Source: Halobaculum litoreum (GTDB lineage Archaea > Halobacteriota > Halobacteria > Halobacteriales > Haloferacaceae). Taken from it: a DNA stretch of 64,000 bases. Numbering within the stretch: position 1 is the first letter of the stretch; the number at the start of each line of letters is the position of its first letter. Where the stretch lies: contig NZ_CP126156.1 of assembly GCF_030127125.1 (NCBI RefSeq), positions 2,666,001-2,730,000 of the forward strand, given 5' to 3'. Of the stretch, positions 15,967-24,096 are shown in pieces. The translations under genes were made by a program, and so were the position numbers. The notes under the pieces are model-generated. The model saw nothing but the letters and a program-made list of their open reading frames with translations. It had not been told where the DNA came from and did no database searches.

Positions 15967-17010
15967 ATGGCACACATCGGCATCGTCGGCGCCGGCCTCG
16001 CGGGCGCCGGCGCGGCGTACGCGCTGCGCGACACCGACCACGACGTGACGCTGCTGGAGAAGTCCCGCGGCGTCGGCGGCCGGGCGGCGACCCGGCGCAG
16101 GGACGACTGCCGCTACGACCACGGCGCCAACTACGTGAAAGAGGGCGACGGCCGGACGGTCGACCTGCTCCACGAGTTGGGCGATGACGGCCTCGTCGAC
16201 GTCGAGGAACCGGTGTGGACGTTCGACCGCGACGGCGCGATCGAGCCGAGCGACCGCGAGGAGGCCCACAAGTTCACGTGGACCGCCGGGATCACCCAGT
16301 TCGCCAAGCGCCTGCTCGCCGAGACCGACGCCGCGGTGCGCAAGACGACCCGCGCCGAGTCGGTCGCCCGCGACGACGCCGGCGCGTGGACCGTCACGGA
16401 CACCGACGGCGACGAGCACGGCCCGTTCGACGCGCTCCTGCTCACGCCGCCGGCGCCGCAGACCGCGGACCTGCTGGCGGCGACCGACTGGCCCGGGGCC
16501 GACGGCGCGCTCGCGGCGCTCCACGACGCGGTCGCGGACACGGAGTTCCGGACGATCCGGACGCTGGTGTTCCACTACGACTTCGCGCTCGACGTGCCGT
16601 GGTACGCCGTCGTCAACACGGACAAGGAACACGCGGTCGGCTGGCTCGCGCGCGAGGAGTGCAAGGACGGACACGTCCCCGACGGGGAGGGGCTGTTGAT
16701 CGCCCAGATGAGCCCCGCGTGGTCCGTCGAACACTACGACGACCCGCTCGAGTCCGCCGCCGAGGCGGGCGCCGACCTCGTCGCGGACCTCGTCGGCGAC
16801 GACCGCCTCGCCGACCCCGACTGGGTGGACGATCAGGGGTGGCGCTACGCGCTGCCCGACGAGGGGCTCGCCGCCGACGCAGAGGCGCTGGCGAGCGCCC
16901 GCGAGGCGGGGCTGTTCCTCGCGGGCGACTGGGTCGCCGGCGCCGCGCGCGCCCACGAGGCGCTGTGGAACGGTGTCGACGCCGGCGACCGGATCGCCGA
17001 CCGACTGTAG
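15967..17010 (+). CDS. NAD(P)/FAD-dependent oxidoreductase (renalase/amine-oxidase-like)
   Basis: This is a 347-residue flavoprotein of the FAD-dependent amine oxidoreductase type. It opens with the dinucleotide-binding motif GIVGAGLAGAG and continues with LLEKSRGVGGRAATRR, a renalase-like signature, and a C-terminal FAD motif GLFLAGDWVAGAARAHEA. The ATG at 15967 is preferred over the GTG at 15955 because the Rossmann strand then starts at residue 4. Renalases oxidise isomeric NAD(P)H forms, and other members act on amines or carotenoids; which applies here is unknown. It is divergent from the HAD gene. Confidence 0.82.
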   Translation: MAHIGIVGAGLAGAGAAYALRDTDHDVTLLEKSRGVGGRAATRRRDDCRYDHGANYVKEGDGRTVDLLHELGDDGLVDVEEPVWTFDRDGAIEPSDREEAHKFTWTAGITQFAKRLLAETDAAVRKTTRAESVARDDAGAWTVTDTDGDEHGPFDALLLTPPAPQTADLLAATDWPGADGALAALHDAVADTEFRTIRTLVFHYDFALDVPWYAVVNTDKEHAVGWLAREECKDGHVPDGEGLLIAQMSPAWSVEHYDDPLESAAEAGADLVADLVGDDRLADPDWVDDQGWRYALPDEGLAADAEALASAREAGLFLAGDWVAGAARAHEALWNGVDAGDRIADRL

Positions 17011-17130
17011 CGGTCGTCGCCCGCGGTCGTGCCGCGCCGCCGGCCCGCCCGGCTCCGCGCCCGACCCCGTCAGTATCGTCCGCTGTCGAAACCGACTCCC
17101 CCGACTCGCCCCACCCTCCGACGAGACACG

Positions 17131-18144
17131 ATGCCGGCCGACGCCGACGCCTCCGCCCCCCCCGCGCGCGCCGTGACGGTCGAGTCCGGCGCCCGGCTCC
17201 ACTTCGGGTTCGGCAACCTCTCGCTGGCCCACGAGCGGCTGTACGGCGCGGTCGGCGTGACGCTCGCCGAGCCGCGGGTCCGGCTGACGGTCGCCCCCGC
17301 CGACGCCGTCGCGAGCGAGCACGACGCCGTCGAACGGTACGCCGCCCGCGCGTGCGACCTGCTTGACGTCCCCGGCGCGCGGGTCACCGTCGAGGAGGAA
17401 CTCCCGCGCCACACGGGGCTGGGGAGCGGCACGCAGCTCGCGCTGGCGACGCTGGCGGGCGTCGCCCGGGCGTACGGCCGCGACCCCGCGGTCCGCGAGC
17501 GCGCGCCGGCGCTCGGGCGGGGCGGGCGCTCGGGGGTCGGCGTCGCCGCCTTCGAGGCGGGCGGGTTCGTCCTCGACGCGGGGCACCCGACGGGGCGGTT
17601 CACGACCGACCGCCCGGCCGACGGCGACTGGCGGGTGCCCGCGGTCGCCGCCCGGCACGCGGTGCCCGACGACTGGCGGTTCCTGCTGGTGGAGCCGGCC
17701 GTCGGCCCGGGCCGGTCGGGCGACGAGGAGGACACGTCGATCCGGCGGACGGTCGAGGACGCGGACCCGGCGGTCGCCGACCGTGTCGCCGGCGTGGTCC
17801 AACGTCGGCTGCTCCCGGCGGTCGCCGAGGGGGCCGCCGAGCGCTTCGGCGAGGCGGTCGCGGAGGTCGGCCGGCTCAACGGCGCGTGGTTCGCCGACGA
17901 ACAGGGCGGCGTCTACCGGCCCCCGGTCGGCGACGTCGTCGCCGCGCTCGACGAGGACCCGGCGGTGTACGGCGCCGGACAGTCCTCGTGGGGGCCGACC
18001 GTGTACGGCGTCACCGACGCCGCCCGCGCCGACGCCGCCCGCGCGGCCGGCGAGCGCGCGCTCGCGGAGACGGGCGTCGGCGGCGACGTGCGGGTGGTCG
18101 GGCCGCGCAACCGGGGCGCGACGATCCGGCGGGTCGACGACTGA
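17131..18144 (+). CDS. Beta-ribofuranosylaminobenzene 5'-phosphate synthase family protein (GHMP superfamily)
   Basis: This 337-residue protein resembles beta-RFAP synthase, which joins p-hydroxybenzoate or p-aminobenzoate to PRPP in methanopterin-type cofactor synthesis. It begins with VESGARLHFGFGNLS, typical of the family, and carries the GHMP motif PRHTGLGSGTQLALATL near residue 90 and the C-terminal QSSWGPTVYGV. The ATG at 17131 is chosen; an upstream extension is low-complexity. Haloarchaea are not methanogens but do use modified folates or methanopterin-like carriers, so the real product is uncertain. It follows the flavoprotein by 120 bp on the same strand. Confidence 0.82.
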   Translation: MPADADASAPPARAVTVESGARLHFGFGNLSLAHERLYGAVGVTLAEPRVRLTVAPADAVASEHDAVERYAARACDLLDVPGARVTVEEELPRHTGLGSGTQLALATLAGVARAYGRDPAVRERAPALGRGGRSGVGVAAFEAGGFVLDAGHPTGRFTTDRPADGDWRVPAVAARHAVPDDWRFLLVEPAVGPGRSGDEEDTSIRRTVEDADPAVADRVAGVVQRRLLPAVAEGAAERFGEAVAEVGRLNGAWFADEQGGVYRPPVGDVVAALDEDPAVYGAGQSSWGPTVYGVTDAARADAARAAGERALAETGVGGDVRVVGPRNRGATIRRVDD

Positions 18145-18342
18145 CCCGCGGGCGAACGCCGAGTCGGCCGGGGAAGGCGAGGCTGTCGGGTGACGGTGCC
18201 CGTGACGAACCGGTCGCCCGGCACGGGTCCCGAGCGACTTCGACCGACACGACCAGAACAGATCTCGACCGACACGACACCGAGAGCCACGACCACTCGC
18301 CCGACCCCGAACACCTAAGCACGGCCACGAGCACGAACGCGC

Positions 18343-19182
18343 ATGGATCGGATCCCGTTCGGGGTCGCCCAACTCGACACCGTCCTCGGCGGCGGCGCGC
18401 CGGAGGGGGGAGCGTCGTGCTCGTGGCCGGCGAGTCCGGCGCGGGCGCCCGCGAGTTCGCCTACACCAGCGCGGCGATGAACGCCCTCGCCCGCACCGAC
18501 GCCGACCTGTTCGACCTCTACTACGGCGACCCCGCCGACGAGGCCCGGGGTGCCGCCGGAGGTGCACTACCTCTCGTTCACGACCGGTCGCGACTACATC
18601 GAACGCGAGCTGCGCTACACGATGGCCGACGAGATCGTCGACGCCGCGCTCGACGGGATCGAGGTGGTCGACCTCTCGCCGGAGTACTTCCAGCTGTCCT
18701 CGATCCCCCGCGAGTGGTACATGGGGACCACGAGCACGATCAAGGACCTCGGGAACGCGGGCAACCGCGACGGCGTGCTCTCGGAACTCGGGGAGTACCT
18801 CACCGACAACGCCGCCGGCAACCTCGTCGTGATGGACGCGGTCACCGACCTCGTGGGCGCCTCCGGCGGCGACGTCGAGTGGGCCGACGTGGCGATGCTC
18901 GTGCGCGGGCTCGCGAAGGCCGTCCACTCGTGGGGCGGCCTGCTCCTCGCGCTGGTCAACACCGACACCATCGACGACCGCCAGTACGGCCAGCTCATGG
19001 ACGGCAGCGGCGGCACCCTCCAGTTCAACTGGGAGTCCGGCGGCTCCAAGCGCGCCCGGACGATGGTGGTCCGCGAGTTCCGCGGCGTCCTCTCGCAGCT
19101 GGAGGCGGAGAACATCGTCCGCTTCGAGACGGAGATCCACGACGGCGGCCTCGACATCAGCGACGTGCGGAAGATCCGCTGA
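18343..19182 (+). pseudogene. RecA-superfamily ATPase ('HTR-like' protein, KaiC-related), with two indels
   Basis: This is a haloarchaeal RecA/KaiC-fold protein of about 280 residues, often labelled HTR-like. It begins MDRIPFGVAQLDTVLGGG. The P-loop region GESGAGAREFAYTSA is degenerate, lacking the Walker A Lys-Thr, as in this family. The C-terminus DGGLDISDVRKIR is conserved. The start and the 3' part (from 18550) share a frame, but the part between about 18411 and 18549 is in another. One G lost from the G6 run at 18405-18410, and one extra G (or two lost) at 18547-18550, would restore one frame. Without this a TGA at 18478 ends the protein. The role is unknown; signal transduction has been assumed. 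Confidence 0.78.
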
Positions 19183-19273
19183 GCGACGCCCGCCGCCGCG
19201 CGCGTCGCCGCCCGCGGCCCCGCTCGTCCTCCCGGCCGAGACGGGCGCTACCGACGCCGATAACCGGGCCGGT

Positions 19274-19282
19274 AGTATTTAG
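19274..19282 (+). promoter_or_regulatory. TATA-like element of the RHH/zinc-ribbon gene
   Basis: AGTATTTAG is an AT-rich island about 30 bp before the ATG at 19308, in otherwise GC-rich sequence. This is the expected spacing for a leaderless haloarchaeal promoter and probably drives the 19308-20915 pair. Confidence 0.45.
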
Positions 19283-19307
19283 CCGCGGGCTGGCTACGAA
19301 GGGGTAG

Positions 19308-20141
19308 ATGGCCGGTGAGCAGGTCGAGGGGTTGCCGGGGGCCCTCAGGGAGTGGGTGGAGTCGCGCGCCGCCGAGACGGGGCGGTCGCCCGACGAGGTG
19401 ATCGCGCGAGCGGTGACGCTGGCCCGCCTCCTCGAGGCCCACGACGACGCCCTCCCGGAGCCGGGGGCGCTCGCGGGCGACGCGGCGAGCGAGGGCGCCG
19501 TCGACGAGCGGCTGGCCGCCCTCGACGACCGGGTCGCCGCCCTCGACGCCGAGTTGGACGAGAAGATCGACGACGTCCGCTCGCGCGTCGTCCAGGTGAA
19601 ACGCGAGACGGACGCGAAGGCCGGGGCGGACCACGACCACCCGGAACTGCGTGCGGCGGTCGAGTCGCTGGACGGCGTCGCCGCCGAGGTCGACGCCCTC
19701 CGGAGCGACCTCGCCGACCTCGAGGAGACGTTCGAGGCGGGCTTCGCCAACTACGAGGAGGTGCTGGAGTACCTCACCGACACCGCCGACGACCACGACG
19801 CGAAGCTGTCGACGGTGGCGACGGTGCTCGCGGACCTACGCACCCGCGCCTCGCGGGCGGACGCACACGAGGCGCGCCGCCGCGCCGCCGCCGAGATCAA
19901 AGCCGAGGCCAACCGCCTCGGCGTCGCGGCGGCGGCCTGCGGCGCGTGCGCCTCGAAGGTCCGCCTCGGCCTCCTGTCGACGCCCGAGTGTCCCCACTGC
20001 GGCGAGCCGTTCGAGACCGTCGAGTCCGCGTCGGGCTTCTTCGGCTCCGCGACGCTCGTCGTCGGCACCCGCCCCGCGCTGGCGGGCGACGTCGCCGCGG
20101 TCGACGAGACGAACCCGGCCGACGTGTTCGAGGAGGAGTGA
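19308..20141 (+). CDS. Coiled-coil protein with RHH-like N-terminus and C-terminal zinc ribbon
   Basis: This 277-residue cytoplasmic protein has three parts. Residues 1-45 (LPGALREWVESRAAETGRSP...) resemble the helical half of a CopG/ribbon-helix-helix domain. Residues about 60-200 form long heptad-rich coiled coils, with DERLAALDDRVAALDAELDEK. Residues about 205-240 carry a zinc ribbon with CGAC and CPHC pairs. This suggests a dimeric DNA- or RNA-associated regulator or scaffold. It abuts the next gene directly (its TGA ends at 20141, the next ATG begins at 20142), so the two are translationally coupled. I do not recognise a named family. Confidence 0.75.
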   Translation: MAGEQVEGLPGALREWVESRAAETGRSPDEVIARAVTLARLLEAHDDALPEPGALAGDAASEGAVDERLAALDDRVAALDAELDEKIDDVRSRVVQVKRETDAKAGADHDHPELRAAVESLDGVAAEVDALRSDLADLEETFEAGFANYEEVLEYLTDTADDHDAKLSTVATVLADLRTRASRADAHEARRRAAAEIKAEANRLGVAAAACGACASKVRLGLLSTPECPHCGEPFETVESASGFFGSATLVVGTRPALAGDVAAVDETNPADVFEEE

Positions 20142-20915
20142 ATGGTCGACGACACACCCGACACCGACGAGGAGGACGCGGGACGGCGAGCGGCCGCGCC
20201 GGACGACGACCGCGCCGACGGGGAGGCCGACGCGCCGTCGGTCGCGAACCCCTTCGGCGACGACCCCGTCGTCGACGCCGGCGCGGACGACGACGCACCC
20301 GACGGCGACGCCGCCGACGCCGCGCCGTCGGCCGACGACCGTGCGTCCCGCGGGGACGCGCCGTTCGGCGACCTCGCCCGCCGGGTGGAGGAGCGTCGCC
20401 ACGGGCCGTCGGAGTCGGAGTCCGAGTCCGATCCGGAGTCGGACCCCTTCGAGACGGTGGACGTGGGGGAAGTCGACGAGGACGACCTCTGGGCCTCCCT
20501 CGGCGAGGAGTCGGCCGCGGCGTCGGCGGCCTCGCTCGACGCCGCCGAGTCGGTCGACGGGGCCGCCGGGGAGGCGAACGGGCGCCCCGAACACGTGGTC
20601 GACAAACGCGCGTACTGCCAGCGCTGTCCGTTCCTGTCGGCGCCGCCGGCGGTCGCGTGCGGCCACGAGGGGTCGACCATCGTCGAGGCGGTCGACGGCG
20701 ACCGCTTCCGCGTCCGCGGCTGTCCGATGGTGACCGAGGAGGGGAGCCCGAACTTCGCGGCCGTCGCCGGCGGCGCGCCGGCCGGCGGGGACGAGACCGA
20801 CGCCCCGCCCGGCGTCGGCGGCGACGCCGGCGCACACACCGGCGTGGACGACGGCGACGAGGTCGCCCCCGGCGTCGACCTCGACCCCGACGACTTCCTC
20901 GACGACGACGCGTAA
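20142..20915 (+). CDS. Acidic disordered protein with C-terminal four-Cys site, coupled to the preceding gene
   Basis: This 257-residue protein is mostly a disordered, Asp/Ala-rich chain (residues 1-150), including a SESESESDPESDP run and the motif VDVGEVDEDDLWASLGEE. From about 150 there is a compact Cys region: YCQRCPFLSAPPAVACGHEG and later RVRGCPMVTEEG. Cys and His spacing suggests one zinc site. The tail is again acidic. It starts one base after the stop of the coiled-coil zinc-ribbon gene, so the products are probably partners, and transcription elongation factor TFS follows 33 bp later. Homologues in haloarchaea are expected, but I know no function. Confidence 0.72.
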   Translation: MVDDTPDTDEEDAGRRAAAPDDDRADGEADAPSVANPFGDDPVVDAGADDDAPDGDAADAAPSADDRASRGDAPFGDLARRVEERRHGPSESESESDPESDPFETVDVGEVDEDDLWASLGEESAAASAASLDAAESVDGAAGEANGRPEHVVDKRAYCQRCPFLSAPPAVACGHEGSTIVEAVDGDRFRVRGCPMVTEEGSPNFAAVAGGAPAGGDETDAPPGVGGDAGAHTGVDDGDEVAPGVDLDPDDFLDDDA

Positions 20916-20948
20916 GCCATACCGGTCGCGGCGCGCTACCACCCGACC

Positions 20949-21272
20949 ATGCAGTTCTGTGACGACTGCGGCTCGATGATGCGCACCGACGACGGCGTGA
21001 TGGTGTGTTCCTCCTGCGGCGCGACCGCCGACCGCGACGAGGAGTTGGCCGCCCAGTACGTCTCGACGGACGAACAGAGCGACGACGACGTGATCGAGAC
21101 CGAGGAGGGCGCGAACTTCGAGGGGAAGCCGACCTCCGAGGACGTGGTCTGCGACGACTGCGGCCACACCGTCGCGTGGTACACGATCAAACAGACCGGC
21201 GCCGCCGACGAACCGCCGACGCGTTTCTTCAAGTGCAAGGAGTGCGGCTACCGCTGGCGCGAGTACAACTGA
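20949..21272 (+). CDS. tfs: Transcription elongation factor S (TFS)
   Basis: This is a 107-residue archaeal TFS, which stimulates transcript cleavage by stalled RNA polymerase and resembles the RPB9/RPC11/TFIIS group. The N-terminal zinc ribbon uses CDDCG and CSSCG. The C-terminal TFIIS-type ribbon uses CDDCG and CKECG, and the expected acidic tip would lie in the loop TIKQTGAADEPPTRFF. Here that loop reads ADE rather than the usual RSADEP context but retains D and E. It follows the acidic Cys protein by 33 bp, so a three-gene operon (19308-21272) is likely. Confidence 0.93.
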   Translation: MQFCDDCGSMMRTDDGVMVCSSCGATADRDEELAAQYVSTDEQSDDDVIETEEGANFEGKPTSEDVVCDDCGHTVAWYTIKQTGAADEPPTRFFKCKECGYRWREYN

Positions 21273-21275
21273 GCC

Positions 21276-21884
21276 TCACAGCGCGTCGAGCAACCACCCG
21301 CCGACCGCGTCGCCCACCTTCCCCGCCTGTCCGACGAAGAAGTGGTCCGCCGAGAACTCCCGCACGTCGAACCCCAACTCCTCGGCGCGCTCGACCACCG
21401 GCTCCCAGTCGGCGGTGTCGTCCCGCGTCGCGTACACCACCTGCGCGGGACAGTCGATGTCGGCCATCGCGGCCACGGCGTCCAAGTCCGACGCGAGCCG
21501 GGCGGTCGGCGCGAGCGCCGACACGGCGTCCACGTCGCCCTCGCCCGCCACCAGCAGCGCGACACAGCCGCCGAAACTGAAGCCGAACAGGCCAACGCGG
21601 TCGTAGCGGTCGCGGGCCCACGCGACGGCGTTGCGCGCGTCGGCGACCTCGCCGTACCCCGCGTCCCAGTCGCCGTAGTCGAACCGGAGGCAGTCGACGC
21701 CGCCGGCGGTAAGCACGTCGGATACGGCGCGGAGGCGCTCGTCGCCGCGGTGGCCGCGGTGCTGCGGGTGGGGCGGGCACGCGACGACGCAGGCGTCGGT
21801 GTCGCCGTCGCCGTCGCCGTCGTCGGTCGCGGTGTCGAGGGAGGCGCGCACGTCGCGGCCGCCGGGGACGAGTACGTCGGTCAC
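21276..21884 (-). CDS. Alpha/beta hydrolase (dienelactone hydrolase-like)
   Basis: This is a 202-residue small alpha/beta-fold hydrolase. The nucleophile elbow is GFSFGG near residue 105. The catalytic Asp is likely in YATRDDTADWEP and the His in FSADHFFVGQAG. The fold begins with a Pro/His-rich strand, CVVACPPHPQHRGHRGD. The substrate, an ester or a carbon-carbon bond, is unknown. It converges with tfs: their stops are only 3 bp apart. The start at 21884 (MTDVLVPGGRDV) is well placed. Confidence 0.85.
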   Translation of the reverse strand: MTDVLVPGGRDVRASLDTATDDGDGDGDTDACVVACPPHPQHRGHRGDERLRAVSDVLTAGGVDCLRFDYGDWDAGYGEVADARNAVAWARDRYDRVGLFGFSFGGCVALLVAGEGDVDAVSALAPTARLASDLDAVAAMADIDCPAQVVYATRDDTADWEPVVERAEELGFDVREFSADHFFVGQAGKVGDAVGGWLLDAL

Positions 21885-21945
21885 GCTCCGGGGTGCGTGG
21901 GCCGCGAGGAAAACGGCGTCGTCGCATCACCTCGGTCGGGTGAGA

Positions 21946-21951
21946 TTTATA
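21946..21951 (+). promoter_or_regulatory. TATA box of the PspA gene
   Basis: TTTATA is a near-consensus archaeal TATA element, 25-30 bp before the ATG at 21976, so the transcript should be leaderless or almost so. It is one of the strongest-looking promoters in the window. Confidence 0.6.
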
Positions 21952-21975
21952 CGGCCAGTTACCTTACCCCGGGCC

Positions 21976-22806
21976 ATGGGAATCCTCTCTCGCACCTCCT
22001 ACGTCATCCGCTCGAAGATCAACGCGATCCTCAACCGGGCGGAGGACCCGACGGAGACGCTGGACTACAGCTACGAGCAGATGCGGGACGAACTCCAACA
22101 GGTGAAACAGGGGATCGCCGACCTCACCACCCAGAAGAAGCGCCTGGAGATCCAGAAGCGCCGGCTGGAGGAGAACGTCGAGAAGCACAACGAGCAGGCC
22201 CGCGAGGCCGTCCAGCAGGACCGCGACGACCTCGCGCGCCGGGCCCTCGAGAAGAAGAAGTCCAAGATGAACCAGATCGAGGACCTGGAGACGCAGATCG
22301 CGGAGCTCCAGGACACGCAGGACCGGCTGGTCGACAAGAAGGACGAGCTCCAGGGCCGCATCGAGGAGTTCAAGACCAAGAAGGAGACGATGAAGGCGCG
22401 CTACGAGGCCGCCGAGGCGTCCACCCGGGTGTCGGAGGCGATGTCGGGCGTCGGCGACGAGATGGCCGACGTGAGCCGCGCCATCGAGAACGCCGAGTCG
22501 CGCACCGAGGAGATGGAGGCGCGCTCGATGGCGATGGACGAGTTGGCCGACACCGGCGCGTTCGACGAGGCGCTGTCGGGCGACGACTCGATCGACCGCG
22601 AACTGAAGGCCGGCCGCACGGACCGCGAGGTCGACGCCGAACTGGAGACGCTGCGCGCCGAACTCGGCAAGGCGCCCGCCGAGTCGGCGGACGACGGCGA
22701 GGCCGAGGCGGACGTCGACGTCGACGCCGCGGATGTCGCCGACGAGGAGGTCGAGGCCGAACTCGAGGAGCTCCAGCAGGAGGAGGACGCGGACGCCTCG
22801 AAGTAG
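21976..22806 (+). CDS. pspA: PspA/IM30 family protein
   Basis: This is a 276-residue PspA/Vipp1 (ESCRT-III superfamily) protein that binds the inner face of the membrane and protects it under stress. The start MGILSRTSYVIRSKINAILNRAEDP carries the amphipathic helix. Residues about 30-200 are a continuous coiled coil with QMRDELQQVKQGIADLTTQKKRL. The last 70 residues are an acidic tail, an extension compared with bacterial PspA (about 220 residues). A strong TATA box lies just upstream. No other psp genes are nearby. Conservation to the family is clear. Confidence 0.92.
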   Translation: MGILSRTSYVIRSKINAILNRAEDPTETLDYSYEQMRDELQQVKQGIADLTTQKKRLEIQKRRLEENVEKHNEQAREAVQQDRDDLARRALEKKKSKMNQIEDLETQIAELQDTQDRLVDKKDELQGRIEEFKTKKETMKARYEAAEASTRVSEAMSGVGDEMADVSRAIENAESRTEEMEARSMAMDELADTGAFDEALSGDDSIDRELKAGRTDREVDAELETLRAELGKAPAESADDGEAEADVDVDAADVADEEVEAELEELQQEEDADASK

Positions 22807-22908
22807 CCGTCGCCGGCCCCACCCCTCGACCGCGCGGTCCGTCCCCGGCCTCGCGGCCCGTCGCGGCGCCCGCCCGTCCCCGCTCGCTCCCCGCGCCGCC
22901 GTCCCCGC

Positions 22909-23913
22909 TCACTCCTCGCCGGCGTTCGTCTTCCGCAGCGTGAACGCGCCGATCGACAGCGTCCGCTTCGTGACCGTCGCGATGCGGAGGACGTACGACA
23001 GGAGGACGGCGAACGGCAGGAGCGCGACCGCCAGCACCGCGCTGACGACGAACGGTCCCGCGAGGTACAGCCCGGTCGCGGGCGCGCCGGGGACGAGCGC
23101 GCTGAGGTACAGCACCGACCCCACGGCGACGGCGAGCGAGGGCACCGCCGCCCACAGCACCGCCCGCGAGAGGTCGACCAGCTCCCACTGGAAGTACAGC
23201 GTCTTGAAGTGTTCGCGGGCGGGGCCGAACAGCTCGAGCACGTCCGCCAGCGCCGCCAGCGCGTCGTCCTGTTCGTCCGTGAGGTCGTGTTCGGCCCGGA
23301 GGCGGCGCGCCTCGTACAGCTTCCACGAGTAGTTGAAGTCCAGCGCCGCGGAGACGACCTCGAAGGTGCCGAACTGGGCGTCGTCGAGGCTGTCGCCGAC
23401 CGTCTCGGCGTTGCCGCGGACGCTGTCGACGAGCCGTTCGGCGTCGTCCGCGAGGCTCTCGTCGGCCGAGAGCGCCTCCTCGACGTCGTCGGCGCGCTGG
23501 CCCGCGGCGATCACGAGTTCGCGCAGGAACGCGGCCGGTTCGGGCGGCATCACGTCGCGGCCGAGGGCGTCGGCCACGTCGCGCCGGAACCCCGTGGCGC
23601 CCTCCATGCGCTCGCGCTGGTCGCCGACGGCGCCCAGTTCCTGCGAGAGGACGAGCTGGTTCAGCGTGAGCACGAGCGTCACCCCGGTGACGATCCCCCC
23701 GATGAGCGGCTGGAACGCCGTCTCGATCGGGTCGCCGTCCGCCAGCAGCGCCGCCGCGTCCGGCACGAACACGCCCACGAGGAACGGGAGGACGAACACG
23801 ACGGCGAGGAACCCGGCGGCGACGAGCCGGCGGTCGGCGTCGACGAGGAGCCACAGCTTCGCCCGGCTCGTGCCGGCGCGCTCGCGCATCGTGTCCTCCG
23901 GGGCGTCGCTCAC
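22909..23913 (-). CDS. Haloarchaeal integral membrane protein of unknown function
   Basis: This is a 334-residue membrane protein with about four transmembrane helices: two near the N-terminus (VAAGFLAVVFVLPFLVGVFV and IGGIVTGVTLVLTLNQLVLS) and two near the C-terminus. Between them lies a soluble helical domain of about 150 residues that includes MEGATGFRRDV and WKLYEARRLRAEHDLTDE. I took the GTG at 23913 (VSDAPEDTMRERAG), which gives a typical acidic haloarchaeal N-terminus; the ATG at 23889 is the alternative, 8 codons shorter. It converges with pspA. I know no function, and no catalytic motif is visible. Confidence 0.75.
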   Translation of the reverse strand: MSDAPEDTMRERAGTSRAKLWLLVDADRRLVAAGFLAVVFVLPFLVGVFVPDAAALLADGDPIETAFQPLIGGIVTGVTLVLTLNQLVLSQELGAVGDQRERMEGATGFRRDVADALGRDVMPPEPAAFLRELVIAAGQRADDVEEALSADESLADDAERLVDSVRGNAETVGDSLDDAQFGTFEVVSAALDFNYSWKLYEARRLRAEHDLTDEQDDALAALADVLELFGPAREHFKTLYFQWELVDLSRAVLWAAVPSLAVAVGSVLYLSALVPGAPATGLYLAGPFVVSAVLAVALLPFAVLLSYVLRIATVTKRTLSIGAFTLRKTNAGEE

Positions 23914-24096
23914 TACCCGGTGTACTCGGCGGCCGCGCGAAAAGCCCGACGGCCGGCGGGGCGCGGCCGGCCACCCCGGCAGTGCGCGCACCCCGCCGCC
24001 GTCGCCGACACCGTCCCGGGCCGGCCGCCCAGTCGCCCCGGTGGCGCCGGCACGCCGTACGGTTTACTGTGGTCGGCGGCGACGTGGCGGGTACGT

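Noticed and set aside
15187..19140. Open frame of 1317 codons on the minus strand extending beyond the HAD gene
   Set aside because: It is antisense to three or more well-supported genes, and only its 3' end (15187-15840) has HAD motifs. Stop codons are scarce in this GC-rich DNA.
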